Source: Paralichthys olivaceus
Lineage: Eukaryota > Chordata > Actinopteri > Pleuronectiformes > Paralichthyidae
Assembly: GCF_024713975.1 (NCBI RefSeq)
Contig: NC_091103.1
Location: 6,513,501-6,577,500, forward strand
Length of the DNA: 64,000 bases
Direction: 5' to 3'
Shown here: positions 48,701 to 61,199 of the stretch, piece by piece
How positions within the stretch are numbered: position 1 is the stretch's first letter
Layout: the number at the start of each line of letters is the position of its first letter
Translations under genes and position numbers: made by a program
Notes under the pieces: generated by a model
What the model saw: only the letters and a program-made list of their open reading frames with translations
Told to the model about the DNA's origin: nothing
The model's database searches: none

Positions 48701-51700
48701 ATTTTCTCAAATGTATGCATTACTCTTCTGAGCACAAGTTTGTGAAAAGCTTTCTCAGCTCCTCACCGTCTGTTTCTATGATGATGATGTTCTGAGTCTC
48801 ATTAAAATGGTTCTTGGCGCTGTTCTGCTTCATGAAGTTTATCACCTCACTGACACGGTGCAGCGCAGCGTGGAGGTTGGTGCCCGTTTTACGCCCGTGG
48901 CCTGTGGATAGAACAAAAACCAAAGAATGAATGATGGAAACCTAAAATGACAAGAAATTCCATTAATATGTTCGTCCATCTTGTTTCTCGACTTCAGGCC
49001 TTGAATAAATGAAAACTGTGGCAGAGTCTTACTGTCGTAGTTGAACTCCTGCAGATTCCATATGACGTCCTCAGGGCTACTGCTTATATCTGTTTGTGTG
49101 ATGTCTACGATGTCCTTAGCCTCGCTGGCAAATGACACCACATGGAAATTTAACTGTACCTCGTAACTGTCCAGCTGAAAAAGAAATTAAGAAGACATGT
49201 TTCATGGACTGATATTTATGAGTGTGTGTGCAAATCCAAATAAAAATCCACATCTAGGGAATTTGAATGTGGTTCCATAAGGGGACTGTGGAGCCTTGGC
49301 GGCGGTATGCTATTCTTGTGTGCCATTCTACTGGGGTGCTATAAGAATGAGTCGACAGCTGAGACTCATTCGTGATTGGTCGGCCATATCCAGGATACTT
49401 TAGATTAATTTCTGTATCTTGTATCATCTTTATAGTTCAACAATATCTGCTTATCTGTTGTCTTTTATCCACATCTCTGTGATTAAAATCAAACTAAGCT
49501 CATTCGGTTCAGACCTTTCTGATGAGAGCAATGGTGGCATCCCTGGAAATACCAAAGTCCTCCTTTGTGATGCTTCCTGACGTGTCCAATAAAATGTAGA
49601 CATTGATGCGACTGCCTGCAGCCACACGGACGGTTCGGCCAAAGGATCTTGTTACTGCTAATACATGGAAAGTAATTTCTTTTAATATTGGAATTGGCTT
49701 TATCTTGGTCCTCAGAGTATTTGCTCAACAACCTTTTGTGCAAACAATTAAAATGACATCTTTGTGCATCTGCAAAACACTGGTTGAAGACACAGATACT
49801 AGGTGTTCCTACCTTCCTTTTTGGCTTCTGGTGAGACTACGTCCATGATTCCAGCAAGTGACCCCGCCATGGCTTTGGCCACAACACTGGGGGAGTCAAA
49901 GGTGTTTGGACCTGTGGCAAAACACAGAGATAGCTCATTGTCGCTGCTTTATATTGATAGTCCACTGCTGTGATAATAACAATTGGACGTTAATCAGATT
50001 AGCTGTATTTTTTTTATGTTTATCAAAAGACCAAATTTTCTAAAACACCTTGGCAGCGTGGCGTTGAGCCGCTCCACTCCCTGTTCTCCAGGCAAACCCT
50101 TACAGCCGACCCGAGCAGATTCAGACCGGTCTGACACTGGTAGATCAACTTCTCTCCATAGTGAAACGGGCCCCCTGACCTTATGGCCCCCGGCGGGATC
50201 CCTGGGTCATCACAGTCGTCAGCTGCATTTAAAAACAGAGAGCCAACAATAAACTAAACGATAGTTATTTTTTAAGGCAACAACAACATTTTGGAATTGG
50301 ACCAGTGTTTGTGCTACAGGCTCTAGAAATGTTCAGAATCTACCTACTAATTCAATGAAAGTCTGTCTCTCTGCGTGTGGAGCACATATCTTGTGAAGTA
50401 TTCAACTTCACTTGTCGCTTGTAAGATTTTAATAGATCATTGAGCAGTGCTCTGTAGCGGTCAGCTCCAGAGCTTTTACACAAACTCCAAACAGGCAGGT
50501 TTAGATCGAGCACTGCACTAGTAGAACTTGATTTGCAACAGAAGATTATGTGGGACTTTGAAATGATGCACACCATCAGAAACACATTGTAAACACACGT
50601 CCTAAAGCACTGAAACATACACTTACGGAGAATAAATGCAACATTCGGTCTGTGACCTGTTTTTTTTTGTCACAGTAAAGTACTGTGTCACGTTAAAATC
50701 TGTTCATAGAGATCTTTTGTGTATTCATGAAAAGCTGCTTTACATTGTAAAGCTCGGTTAGTGTGAGCTTAGTGAGTGCGTGCTCTCTCTAAGACTCTAT
50801 ATGCTCAAATACATCTGACCAACTGGGCTCAGGGCCTCACGGAAGTAGATATTCTCAGTTACTCTCCATGGCATGAACATAAGATGATCAAATAAAATAT
50901 TTATTACACTTAATTAAATCATGATTGTGATTCTGCTTTATCAAGGTTTGCAGTCCTCTGCTTCCCTAACCAAACCAAACTTGTGATCATGTGTAATTAT
51001 TCCACTTTATCTCATGGGGTTTAGTTTATATCTACAGCTTTTTATCTTAGTGTATTAGCAATGTATTGTTTGATTTTCCAAATGTATTTTAATCACTGGT
51101 TATTTGCTTGTTTTTATCGGGTGTAGTGTTCATGGGTTTGTTTTATACACCTAGTTTGGATGGTATGTATTATGCACATGAATATATAAATATTTGTATA
51201 AAAAGATCTCTTTGTTTTACCTTGGTTTTCTTTGTAAAAACTGGTTTGGGACATCAGATGAAAAATAACTCATACAGCTCACTCAGTATTTTGTCTGTTG
51301 ATCAATGAGCCCTGTCTGTATCAAATAAAAAAAACAATATACCATGGTTGTCACAGACAGGTGTGGTTCCTGTCCACTCTCCAGAGAGGGTGCAGTTCCT
51401 CTGGGCTGACCCGTACAGAGTGAACCCTTCCATGCAGGAAAAGCTCTGCACTGTCCCAACACGGAACCACTGATCTCTGGGCCAGAAGTCGCCGTGACTC
51501 AGCTCGAGCTGAGCCGGACACAACAAATCTAAAAAAGAGGAAAAGAGCAGTGAGGATGGGGAAAGAGAACAGAGGATGCAGGGAAGAAAGGAAGGGTGGA
51601 GGACAAAGGACACTGAATACATCAGTATAACAATATAACCTTTGCATGTGGCCTTTGACACTGGTCTGCCATTGACTGCTCTCATCTGCGACCATTCCCC

Positions 51701-52546
51701 ATCAGCCCCACAGTGCCTGTAGCTGACTGGGAAAGGGTATTTTCCAAGGCCACAGTGGTAGGTCAGCACACTGCCCTCCAGCCCCCCCTGTGGAGAATGA
51801 TGGAAACACATGATCACTTTAGGAGTTAAATAAAGAATTTTGAAGTAAGTTAAAAAAATGTAGTAACTCATTTCACTTCCATTTCCCTTTATAACATCAC
51901 CAGTAAATAACCTAAGTTGTTCCTCATTTTTACTTGCATGATTCATAGCGTACTTTGTCTTAGTGAGTTTATTGTTGTTTCTAATAATATCACATTATCC
52001 TTTTTGGACCATTACAACCAATAGATTAAAAAATATCTGCCTGCTTATTCCATAACTTCACTTAGCACCATAGACTGTTTATAAAATGCTTTGCACACAA
52101 CGTCCAGCACTCAAACAATAAAAAGTGACAGTATATTAGTACACAAGGAATAATTCTGAAGGGACTCCAGAGCATCAACAAACGATAAGAGAAGAGCCGA
52201 TTCCACATTTAATCAGTTAATCAAGCAACAATTTCAGCTCTGATGTCCAGTTATTGTTTTTTTTACCTGAGAGTAGGTGACATGTCCGTCTTTGATTATC
52301 TCTGTGGTGGAACAGTTGAGTTGCTGTGGATCCTCGTATATGTCATCATCATCATCATAATACTCTTCCCCCTGCAGGGACTCTGACACACAAGAAATAA
52401 AATGGACAGACTCATGCACCAAAACCGGCATATGGCACAAATCCATAATCTCATTAAACTGTACTGTAAATGCACACAGCATTGAGATGCTCACCCTCCT
52501 GGACCGTGATGAAGAGCAGGATCCACAGTGCTGACTTGACGTACAT
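45760..52546 (-). CDS. Complement factor B / C2 family serine protease (Bf/C2, C2-like features)
   Basis: Nineteen exons in gene order: 52546-52495, 52382-52267, 51787-51640, 51528-51343, 50222-50049, 49911-49813, 49654-49515, 49174-49033, 48901-48767, 48423-48319, 48185-48048, 47872-47763, 47673-47547, 47296-47149, 46984-46911, 46768-46677, 46563-46431, 46074-46025, 45942-45760; 783 residues. The product is the zymogen of a C3 convertase, secreted to plasma. Order: signal peptide (about 1-17), acidic EEYYDDDDD segment, three sushi/CCP modules (about 40-225), von Willebrand A domain with MIDAS DTSGS (D282, S284, S286), then a trypsin-like domain with triad H539 (TAAHC), D590 (YDVALVHV) and S709 (GDSGGS). 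The likely activation site is SFGR (262-265). C2 and factor B are sisters and fish may have several copies, so I give no symbol. The exon starting 49654 could start at 49657. Donors after exons 50049 and 46431 are weak. Confidence 0.93.
49205..49340 (+). repeat. Dispersed repeat family A, partial, in a Bf/C2 intron
   Basis: GGACTGATATTTATGAGTGT, AAATCCACATCTAGGGAATT, TGAATGTGGTTCCATAAGG and GAGCCTTGGCGGCGGTATGC match the 3' part of family A. It is inserted antisense to the gene, between exons 49654-49515 and 49174-49033. Confidence 0.6.
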
Positions 52547-53936
52547 GACCACCCTCTGTAGCCGCTGGGTTTGCGTCTTTTAGTGACAGAAACCACAGTA
52601 AGATTGTCTACGTGCAGCGAGTTGCTCTATTTGAAGACCTATTACCCATTAACACAGCAGCACCAATCAGGGAAGAAGAGATTGAGAAATTTAGGACAGA
52701 ACACAGATTTGAGTTACTTTCATTTCTGGTTGCACTATTTTTGGACTTTTTCTCTTTTCTGCAGTTTGATCTTTCTTATGTTTTAAAGCTGCTCCTAAAA
52801 CTGTCCCGCTGGGGTAAAGTCAGCTTGCAGTAGAGCACAGATAAAAACAATGAAAATACACACATAGGTAGCAACATTAACTCTAAACAATGAAATTAAT
52901 AAAAGGTTGCAGACTTTAATCCTATTGTGTTGCATATAATTCTCAATTCACAGAATTGTATTTTCACATCGAAGGAACCGCTGTCCTTTTGTTTGGAGGT
53001 TAATTTGTTTGGAAGCGACTTGGTAAAGCATGTTAAATGGTCGGACCTTGATTCAATGGCTCCACTCCATGATCAGATAACATAAAAACAAGTGACTGTA
53101 TTGCCAAGAAACTTAGTGACAGAATGTGGGATGGGCCATGGAATTAGATTTTAGTGTGGATCCAGGATCTTTTGTGGATCTTGATGAAAAAATCAGGGAT
53201 ATTTAAGGAAATGATTATCTTTGAAAGTGGAATTTGATACAGCTCACTGAATTTACAGGGACTGTTGGGCCTTGGTGGATATATGTGCTCTGGTGAGTCC
53301 CGTACGACTTGTGTTTGTTTTCCTGCTCGCTCAGGTTTGTGCGTGCAAGCATTTGAGTGAATAAAACATTTTATGAGCTTAAAAGATCATTACTGGGATT
53401 ATCAAGATTTAACCGGGACCCAAGACCTCCACTCTCACCCCTTCTCCCCCATTCCATGTCACCTCCCTCCTCCTCCTCCTCCTGGGTGCTCAGTCCTCTC
53501 AGCTGACTCGGCTTTGTTCGACACTGTGAAGGAGTTTCTGAAACTCTTTTGTAACCACAAGAGGAAAACAGGTTGATGCTGCTCCTGGTGAACTGGGAAA
53601 AATGGACAGTAACTTTTTAGAACTGCAGTCTGATAATTCTCTGGTGTGAATTGTGATTTTATTTGAGTTTTTTTTATCTGGATTGGGTTGATTGGGTTTC
53701 ACACTGGACGCTATGCTGGAGGATTGAAGGCCGTGAGCTTTCTACACCGCAGTGGAGACATATAATCGGAACAGAAAGTGGACAATGTTGAGAAAACCCA
53801 GGAAAACATCATCATCGCCCCCTCACAGAGAAATGTCTCTCTCACACTGTCACCCTGGATGCTTTCATCACAACATCAGGCTCTCTGAGACGAGGGCGAC
53901 TCACTAGATTTCCCAGTGAGAGGACAACAGATTAAG
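52547..53936. other. Intergenic region between divergent Bf/C2 and mfrp
   Basis: About 1.4 kb that must hold both promoters. It contains a family A repeat (53140-53305) and a short CTCCTCCTCC tract near 53466. No clear TATA box or other recognisable control site was found. The mfrp 5' UTR should lie just before 53937. Confidence 0.5.
53140..53305 (+). repeat. Dispersed repeat family A, partial
   Basis: GGATCCAGGATCTTTTGTGG, ATCTTGATGAAAAAATCAGG, GGGACTGTTGGGCCTTGGTG and ATATATGTGCTCTGGTGAG match the family. It is located in the Bf/C2-mfrp intergenic region. Confidence 0.6.
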
Positions 53937-56900
53937 ATGTCTGACCTCAGCCAAGTTGCTGTATACTCAGATTCCTCAGATATTTATAAGGTGAGTGTGA
54001 GGAGGATGACAGGGTTGGTGCTGTATTGTAGAAAAACTGACATCAAAGTTAAACTCTTTCTTTTTTAAGATGAAGGTTCCTTCTCTTGACTGTGCATCGA
54101 CTGTTGCTAAATGATGCTGCAACTATAAATTAGTTTCATTTCATGCTTCCTATCTTTTTTATTTTCAGTTTAATTTTGTTTTTCTTAACTCAAAGTCCCC
54201 TGATAGGCTTCCAATGTTTTCAGTCATTACCACATGATTACACTTGTACTGGTGAGGCCACCGACTTGAACTGCAGTTCTTTTTATTACAAATTAGGTAA
54301 GATTGACTTTTTTGTCCACCTCAGTGTAAATTTGTCTTTGTCTTTTCATAAAACACAATAAAAGCACATAGAATACACACACAACACATCATACCACATA
54401 CAGTAGAATAGTGCAAATGAACAGGGAGCAGCAGGTAAGTTACATCAATATCATAAGATAACAGTATAAAGATTACTTTATAAGATTCTCTGATTCTGTA
54501 TTCAATACCTGCATGTAGGGAATAAATTACTTCTATATGTTACGGCCAGATGGGAGCAGCCCAAATTCTGTCAGGGGTGTGAGGTGTCTGTGATTATGCT
54601 CTTTCAGTGTGCAGCATTGTCAAATATAGTGCAGTTGTCTTTGTGGCTTGCCAATGACCTTCCCAGCAACATTAACAATTTTAGAAAGCCTGATTTTGCT
54701 CTTTTCACTCAAGTTTTGAAAACACAACTTATTATAGCTGTAGCAGCAAACCCCAAATGAGTAAAGGTGTATATTTTTTCTTATGGATTTGACTTTTAAT
54801 ATTAAAGAGGAAGAATTTCCTTTCTTTCAAAGGTTGGTTTTACTCATAAATCAATGTTATTTTGTGAGAAGCCATATAAAGAATTTTTGTTTGAAAGATA
54901 TTTAGATGTCTTTTCCCTTGTTCTGCTTTCCACAGAATGTTTTCTGCAACCCAGCCTTTGAGCTGGAGGGGGAGCGAGTGGAGCGGGTGGAGGGCTTCAG
55001 GACGTCCACGTCCACCCCTGAACCAATCAAACCACCAGCTAGTGAGTCTCAGTCAGTGTGTGCATGTGCAAGTCTGTCTGCTTTTCTATCAGTATGTGTT
55101 GAACTTGGTTGTCATGGTTAAATGTTGCCTGGGACTAAACCATCTACCAATTCTAAATGTCAAAGTTTACTGGTTATGGTTCGTTCTACTCAGTCGGTGA
55201 AGCTTCTGTGAGAAACTTACCCTGATAATGTCATTGTGAGGTCATTGAGTTATCTACGTGAGAACTTGGAACAGAAGGCCCGTCTTACAAACTGCGGGTG
55301 TGGAGCTTAAAATACATGGTTCTTTACCAGGAAAAACTGCTCTCATGAATTATGGGAACATATAAGACCACGTTTTTTCAGAGTAAAAGCATTTTGATCT
55401 TTGCTGCTTAACTTATTTCTTTTTCAAATCTGTGTTTCACAGGAGAAATCACTGAAAATACTTATGAGGAATAACGTAAAATTAATTAATTACACAATGA
55501 GTCTAGTTCTTCTGTTCGCAAAACCAAGGAAAACCCAGTATATTATTTTCTACTTTTCACTAAACAGACTGAGAAATCATTTTCAATTGAGAATAGAATC
55601 GTGTTGATGTGTACATGTATTGTGCTCTATCGTTCAGGCCTGGGCTGGGGTCTGCTTGGGGTGTGTGTAATGCGTCTGCGGGCCCCGGGTTGTGGCTGGG
55701 GGGTGGTGGTGGTCTCTGCTGCTGCTCTGCTCCTGTTAACCACCCTCGGACTGGCGCTGGCCCTCATCCTTACACGTGAGTCAAGTGTTGCACCTTGAAC
55801 CGTTCATTGCAATAAATTACATTAAATGTAGTAGAATGGGTTTTCACGTTATGTGAGAGAGAGGTGACGTCCTGTGACTTTGTCCCTGCTTTAGAGATCA
55901 AAGGTCAGGCAGTGGAGGATCAGCTGATGTCCACCAGCCCTTCAGACCTATTGAGAACAGCAGAGGGTGATTCCAATACTTTACCCACAATCCCATTCAA
56001 CAGAAGTCAATGGGACAGTACTGCAGCACCACAACCTACAAGGATCCCCTTGTCTGAAACACGTAGGCAGCTCGACTCATATCTAAGTTTATCATGTGTT
56101 AGCCGGGTCAGTTTTATGTCCGACCTCATTCAGTACAAACGTCATCATGTCTTTATCTGGAGGCTTTTACCTTTGTGTGTGTCAGGTTGTGGGGGTGTAC
56201 TGACCGACTCAGAGGGAAGTTTCAGTTCCCCAAACCACCCTGGCTCCTACCCGCCCAACTCCCTGTGTGTGTGGGTGATCCGAGTACCACCCCCCTCCCT
56301 GGTCCAGATCCACGTTTCGTCTTTGGCCGTGGAGGGGCCCTCACCCTGTCTGTTTGACTGGCTGGAGGTGCAGGAGCAGACCGAGCAGAGCTCTGTGGTC
56401 ACCAGGTTGGTCTGACCCAAGCGACACGAACCCTTTGACATATTTATCAGTTTTACTCATGAAACAACTTTAATGTTGCACTTCATTTTTTGATGCACTC
56501 AATAGCTAACTCAGTTTAGTCAGTGTTAGTTTTCATTGGCTGATTATGGAAATTATGGCGGGGCAATAAAACAATATTAATTATTATCGAAATAATATTT
56601 TCATCAATAGCTATAAAACAAAGGTTCAATGTACATCGATATATCGCTTATTAACAGTGAGGAGGTATAACACATAATAATGTACCACAGATTTGTAAAG
56701 AGTTTAAAACCACAACCTTCATTCAGGAAAAAAAACTTTAAACCTAAAACAAATAATAATGGTATCAATTGTTAAAATTATCAATACATACTGATATAAA
56801 AATATTATCTTGATATAATCTTTGGCCACAGTCCATCCTTAATGGAAACATAAGTGAAACTGATTTAATTTTACACGTTCTGCCGGGTGTATGTCATTAC

Positions 56901-59644
56901 ATTAATTTGTTGGTAGATGGCGCTAAAGGTCTTTGCATGATCGTAAAGCACTTACTGGTACTGAGGGTTTCTGTGACAGAATTCAGCCCTTGTGAATACT
57001 TTGACCTTTGCTGTTAGTTGCATTCTTGGAAAGTGTTGTAACCTGATTCGCGAAACTGCAAAAAGGGAACATAGGGTCACAAAGCTCACAGATCGTTATA
57101 AGAATTCACCGTGCAAAGTTCAAACTCAAGTGGAAACCCAAAGCTGTAATTTAAAAAAACCCTGATCATTCGAAAACAAAAGGTCTGTATTTCTCTTATG
57201 CAGGTTCTGTGGTAACGTAGCACCACCGACAGTCAACACAAACAGCAGCACAGTGTGGGTCACCTTCCGCTCTGACAGCAGCATCACTGGGGCCGGCTTC
57301 ACGGCTCAGTACAGGGCCCTGCAGCCTGGACACAGTCAGTAGTCTGCACATGGAAGTTAAACGTGCATGCTTATATGCATTAATGTGCATCTGTGCATGT
57401 ATTTACTATGTGTTTTCACAGAGAGCTGCTCCAGAGAAGAGTTCATGTGTGACAGTGGACGCTGCCTGCTGCCCGTGTCTGTGTGTGACGGTCATCCAAA
57501 CTGCCATGACCAAACAGACGAGGAAAACTGCAGCCATAAACACAAGGGTGAGAGAACTGAGATAAGAAAACAGAAATGTCAATAAGATTTGAAAAGGTCA
57601 TAAGAACAGTGGACACTGACTCTCCTTACAGAATGTGGCGGGCAGAAGGCAGGTCCTCATGGTCACCTGTCAAGTCCAAACCACCCAAAACCTTATCCTC
57701 ACCAGCAGGTACACTCACAACTGCCCCAGGCCGCGAAACACACTCTGAAGTGAACCATTTTGTTACCTGACCACACGTTCCTCTGTTTTCCATTAGTTGT
57801 GTATGTGGTATATATCCGTTGAGGAGGGCCACGTCATCACGCTGAGTTTCAGGAACTTCAGCCTGGAGACTCAGGACGTGTGTGAGTTCGACTACGTGGA
57901 GGTGCACGACAGCGTCGACAGCGGAGCTGGAAGAGTCCTGGGAAGGTGACACACAACACAGCTTAGATCTTTTATTCTCTGCAAGTCAGATGTTATGTAG
58001 GATTTTGTGGGGGGGGGGGGCCTGACCCATGACCTCTGCAGTTACCCTCTGCCTTCGTCGTTGTTAAAATCCTGTATATTTATGGTAAATTTGGGACGTC
58101 ACATGGCCACAATGCTGTGAAGCTTGTTTGCTCTGCCTTTGTCTCAGGTTTTGTGGCACCACCGTCCCACCTGACCTGACCTCCTCGGGCCCCCACATGA
58201 CTGTGGTGTTCGTGGCTGACGAGGGAGTGGCCGACAGCGGATTCAACGCAACGTACCAGGCAGTGTCCGTACTGGACAGTGAGTTTTACAGTGCAGAATT
58301 ACAGCAATACCACTCAAATGATTTCCATTATATTTTTGGAGGGGTGGGGCATGACCCCATTACATTTTGGTGTGGAAATAGTTTATCGCTTTATTTAACA
58401 TTGTGAGTTTTTCAACGTTTCAGTTGAGTTCTCAGAGAATAATTCATGGACGTTAATTAAAAAAATCAGGTATGATTAGGGAACTGGTATTTATGAGTGT
58501 GTGCATTTTGTGCAGATCAAAATATATATTTTTAAATAAACTGGATTTAACAGATTAAAATGTAGTTTCCACCTCCTGGTGGAGGTATGAGCTCATCTAA
58601 GTGCTTTTCTAGTTTCCTTTATATCTGATCCTTTTTCTTCCTTCTTTTTACTTCCTTTTTTCTTGCCTGCATTTATTCTGCAAAAAACATTTATATCTGA
58701 CACTTTCTTTAGGGGCCAGAATGCTTCCACATTTTTCTTTTTGCTTTGCTCTCCAACCTTCTTCAGCCTCTTGCGATGGTCTTTTTGAATTGTATTTTCT
58801 CGGAATCTGCAGGGACATGTGGTCCCAGCCAGTTTGCCTGCAGTTCAGGGGCGTGCCTCCAGCCGCAGTGGTTGTGCGATGGATGGAACGATTGCCCAGA
58901 CGGAGCAGACGAACAGGGATGTGGAAATTCCACCTACCCTCCCTTCAGTGAGTATACCTGTTATCTCTGACCCCGATAACAGTCCTGATCTGGCACAGAT
59001 ACACTGCTTACTGTCTCCAGAGCGCCGCTGTTTGAACCACTTACAATAAAAGAACAAACTACAAAATAAAAGCATGCAGGGTGGAGCTGATTTGTCACTT
59101 ACAAAATAAGAAAAGAATGTTGACCTCCAATTATATCATAATTTACTTTGTATTGGAGAAAGTGACTTTTGATTCTCTGGATTGTTTGTCTCCATGTCCT
59201 CAGCTTCATCGTGTGAGTTAATAGAGGTGGAGATGTGTCAGGGCCTCAGCTACAACCTCACCTCGTTCCCAAATATCTGGCTTTCCATTGCTGACCAGAG
59301 AGAAGCTGCCACAGTCCTGCGACAGTACCGGGTAAGAGCTACATTCATGAAATATCCAATTCACCTTTCTTTTTGAATGCTGGATGATCAAAGACTGAGC
59401 CCCATATGTTGTCATGCAGGTGCTTATGGAGCTGGGCTGCTTTGAGCCCCTGCAGAGGCTGGTGTGTGGGATGTTTCTGCCCCAGTGCAGCCCCCAGGGT
59501 GGCGTCCTCCAGCCCTGCCGCTCAGTTTGCTCCTTGGCTGAGCAGCAGTGCAGTCAGGCCCTTGATCTCTTCTCCTTCAGCTGGCCCTTCAACTGCCACC
59601 TTCTGCCCGACTCACAGGACCCCTTAGAGTGCTCACTGCCTTGA
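53937..59644 (+). CDS. mfrp: Membrane frizzled-related protein
   Basis: Thirteen exons: 53937-53990, 54936-55041, 55638-55775, 55895-56062, 56186-56405, 57204-57334, 57422-57547, 57632-57708, 57797-57945, 58148-58278, 58813-58947, 59204-59331, 59420-59644; 595 residues. Type II membrane protein. A cytoplasmic head (1 to about 66) holds [12 protein letters not shown]. The membrane segment is [21 protein letters not shown] and neighbours (about 70-98). Outside follow CUB1 (from [12 protein letters not shown], about 157-270), LDL-receptor class A ([13 protein letters not shown]...CDQ-type acidic end, about 275-311), CUB2 (ECGGQKAG, about 316-430), a second LDLa ([13 protein letters not shown], about 436-473) and a Frizzled domain with ten Cys (about 482-593). 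MFRP acts in retinal pigment epithelium and eye growth in vertebrates. Length and domain order match the family. No C1q/collagen frame follows before nudt8. I chose the start at 53937 because the 18-codon first exon ends in a consensus donor. Confidence 0.95.
54526..54750. repeat. Old dispersed repeat remnant in an mfrp intron
   Basis: GGCCAGATGGGAGCAGCCC, TCAGGGGTGTGAGGTGTCTG and TGATTATGCTC resemble a widespread fish repeat (remnant of a larger retroelement-like sequence, from memory). It is too decayed to class. It lies in the first mfrp intron. Confidence 0.35.
58410..58620 (+). repeat. Dispersed repeat family A in an mfrp intron
   Basis: TTGAGTTCTCAGAGAATAAT, TCATGGACGTTAATTAAAAA, GGAACTGGTATTTATGAGTG, GTGCAGATCAAAATATATAT and GGTGGAGGTATGAGCTC are collinear with the other copies. 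It lies between the mfrp exons 58148-58278 and 58813-58947. Confidence 0.6.
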
Positions 59645-61199
59645 TGCTCACCTCAGCTCTAGTTTAGTTTTTCTGAAAACATTTCACTGCATCGACTTTG
59701 CCTGCAATTTCACACAACTGGAAACTTTTCTTCTGGACTCAGCTGTACCACAGCACTCAAGTGTGACAGAAATGAGATGCATCATTACTGCAAACCTCAT
59801 TACACACTGCTGCCTATAAAGCTTTTATGGCACATAGAGAAAAAGGTGACAGCTGCCATTTTATTAAAAAAACTAAAAAAACAGCCTCAAAGTACCTTTA
59901 TGACATGTTTATCGTGTTTTTGTCTGATTCACTGAGCTAAATGAAGGGGTTGAAGCTTCCTCTCCCACCGAAAAATCTGTTATCTCTTTTTGCACTATTT
60001 ATTGCCTTGATGTGATGTTCAGTAAATCATGTAAATGACCTATGAAGGAAGAATGAATACTGAATGCCTTTATTGCATGGTTCTTCAACACAGCACATTA
60101 CGATGCGCCTAAATCATTTCAGTGCTCATAACAGTCCAGACCTGATATGGTGAGAGATGCAATATGACAGACATGAGTTGAGTCAAATCATGAACTGCAG
60201 GACAAGTAAATGCAAACCTCGTTTGAAACCTGTATGGAAAAGGTTATTCAAGTTAAAACCCACGTAATTGGTAACTGGAAGTTACAAGGTATCTCAGAAT
60301 TTATGAGCTTTGACAGTTGTTAAATAAAATATTGCATATAAATGATACCAATAGCATACTTAGTACTCATACGCTTAAATAATAATAATGCTTAAATATG
60401 TTAAGCACTTTTCATAAAATAATACTAAGTACTTTACAGAATAAAAACTATAAAAACAATACCTTACCCAAACACACACAGGAATCGAAGCAGTCATAAA
60501 TCACAGATCTCATTAATTTGCAAAGAATAATAGGGCAGGTAAACAAAGATAAAATGATAATGTTTAAAAAAAAAGGTGTTTTCAATCAAGTTAAACTAGA
60601 AATAAAAGAACACTACTCAAAGGGAAACAAATATAGAAAATAAAAACTGAATACAAGTCTAAGATGTGTAATTAAATAAATAACATGAATAAAATTAATT
60701 AAAAGCCAGACTGAAAAGTAGCTCTTTTAAAAATATCCACATTCTCTGCTGCTTTTGGGTCTTCAGGGAAGCTGAAGTAATGAAAAGTTTTTTTACCAAA
60801 AGTTTTTTTTCCAGAGTTTTTTGTTCTGACTGAGTAAAATTAAAAAGGCCATCAAGGTACATAGAGTCAAAGGCATTGAGAAATGTATAAACCAGTTGAT
60901 TGTAAATTGACTTAAAATGGTAGATTGGACACTGGCCTGTAGTTATTAAATATGGAGGCACCTAAAGTATTTAATCTTCTGAAGTGGTTTAACTATGGCA
61001 GACTTGTGAACAGTAGAGAAGAAACTCATTTAAAGATAATACTTGCTATTGTTCAAAATAAATTCAGTCAGTATTCACATTGATTCTTGACATGGTTCTG
61101 CTACACAAAGTTTGATTGCACATTTCTCATAAACACATCTTTGAGTCACATACTGTGTGCTATAGACATCTACACTGTAAAGTAACAGTGACTAAGCTG
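59645..61199. other. Intergenic region between convergent mfrp and nudt8
   Basis: About 1.55 kb, AT-rich, holding both 3' UTRs. AATAAA at about 60323 could serve mfrp. Around 60400-60470 the CACTTTTCATAAAATAATAC and AGTACTTTACAGAATAAAAA blocks look like a decayed short dispersed repeat of the same general type as the outer part of the 27955-28236 arm. No C1QTNF5-like frame is present. Confidence 0.55.

Noticed and set aside
48518..48720. Possible extra Bf/C2 exon
   Set aside because: The sequence is AT-rich with no frame. The flanking exons at 48901-48767 and 48423-48319 join in phase without it.
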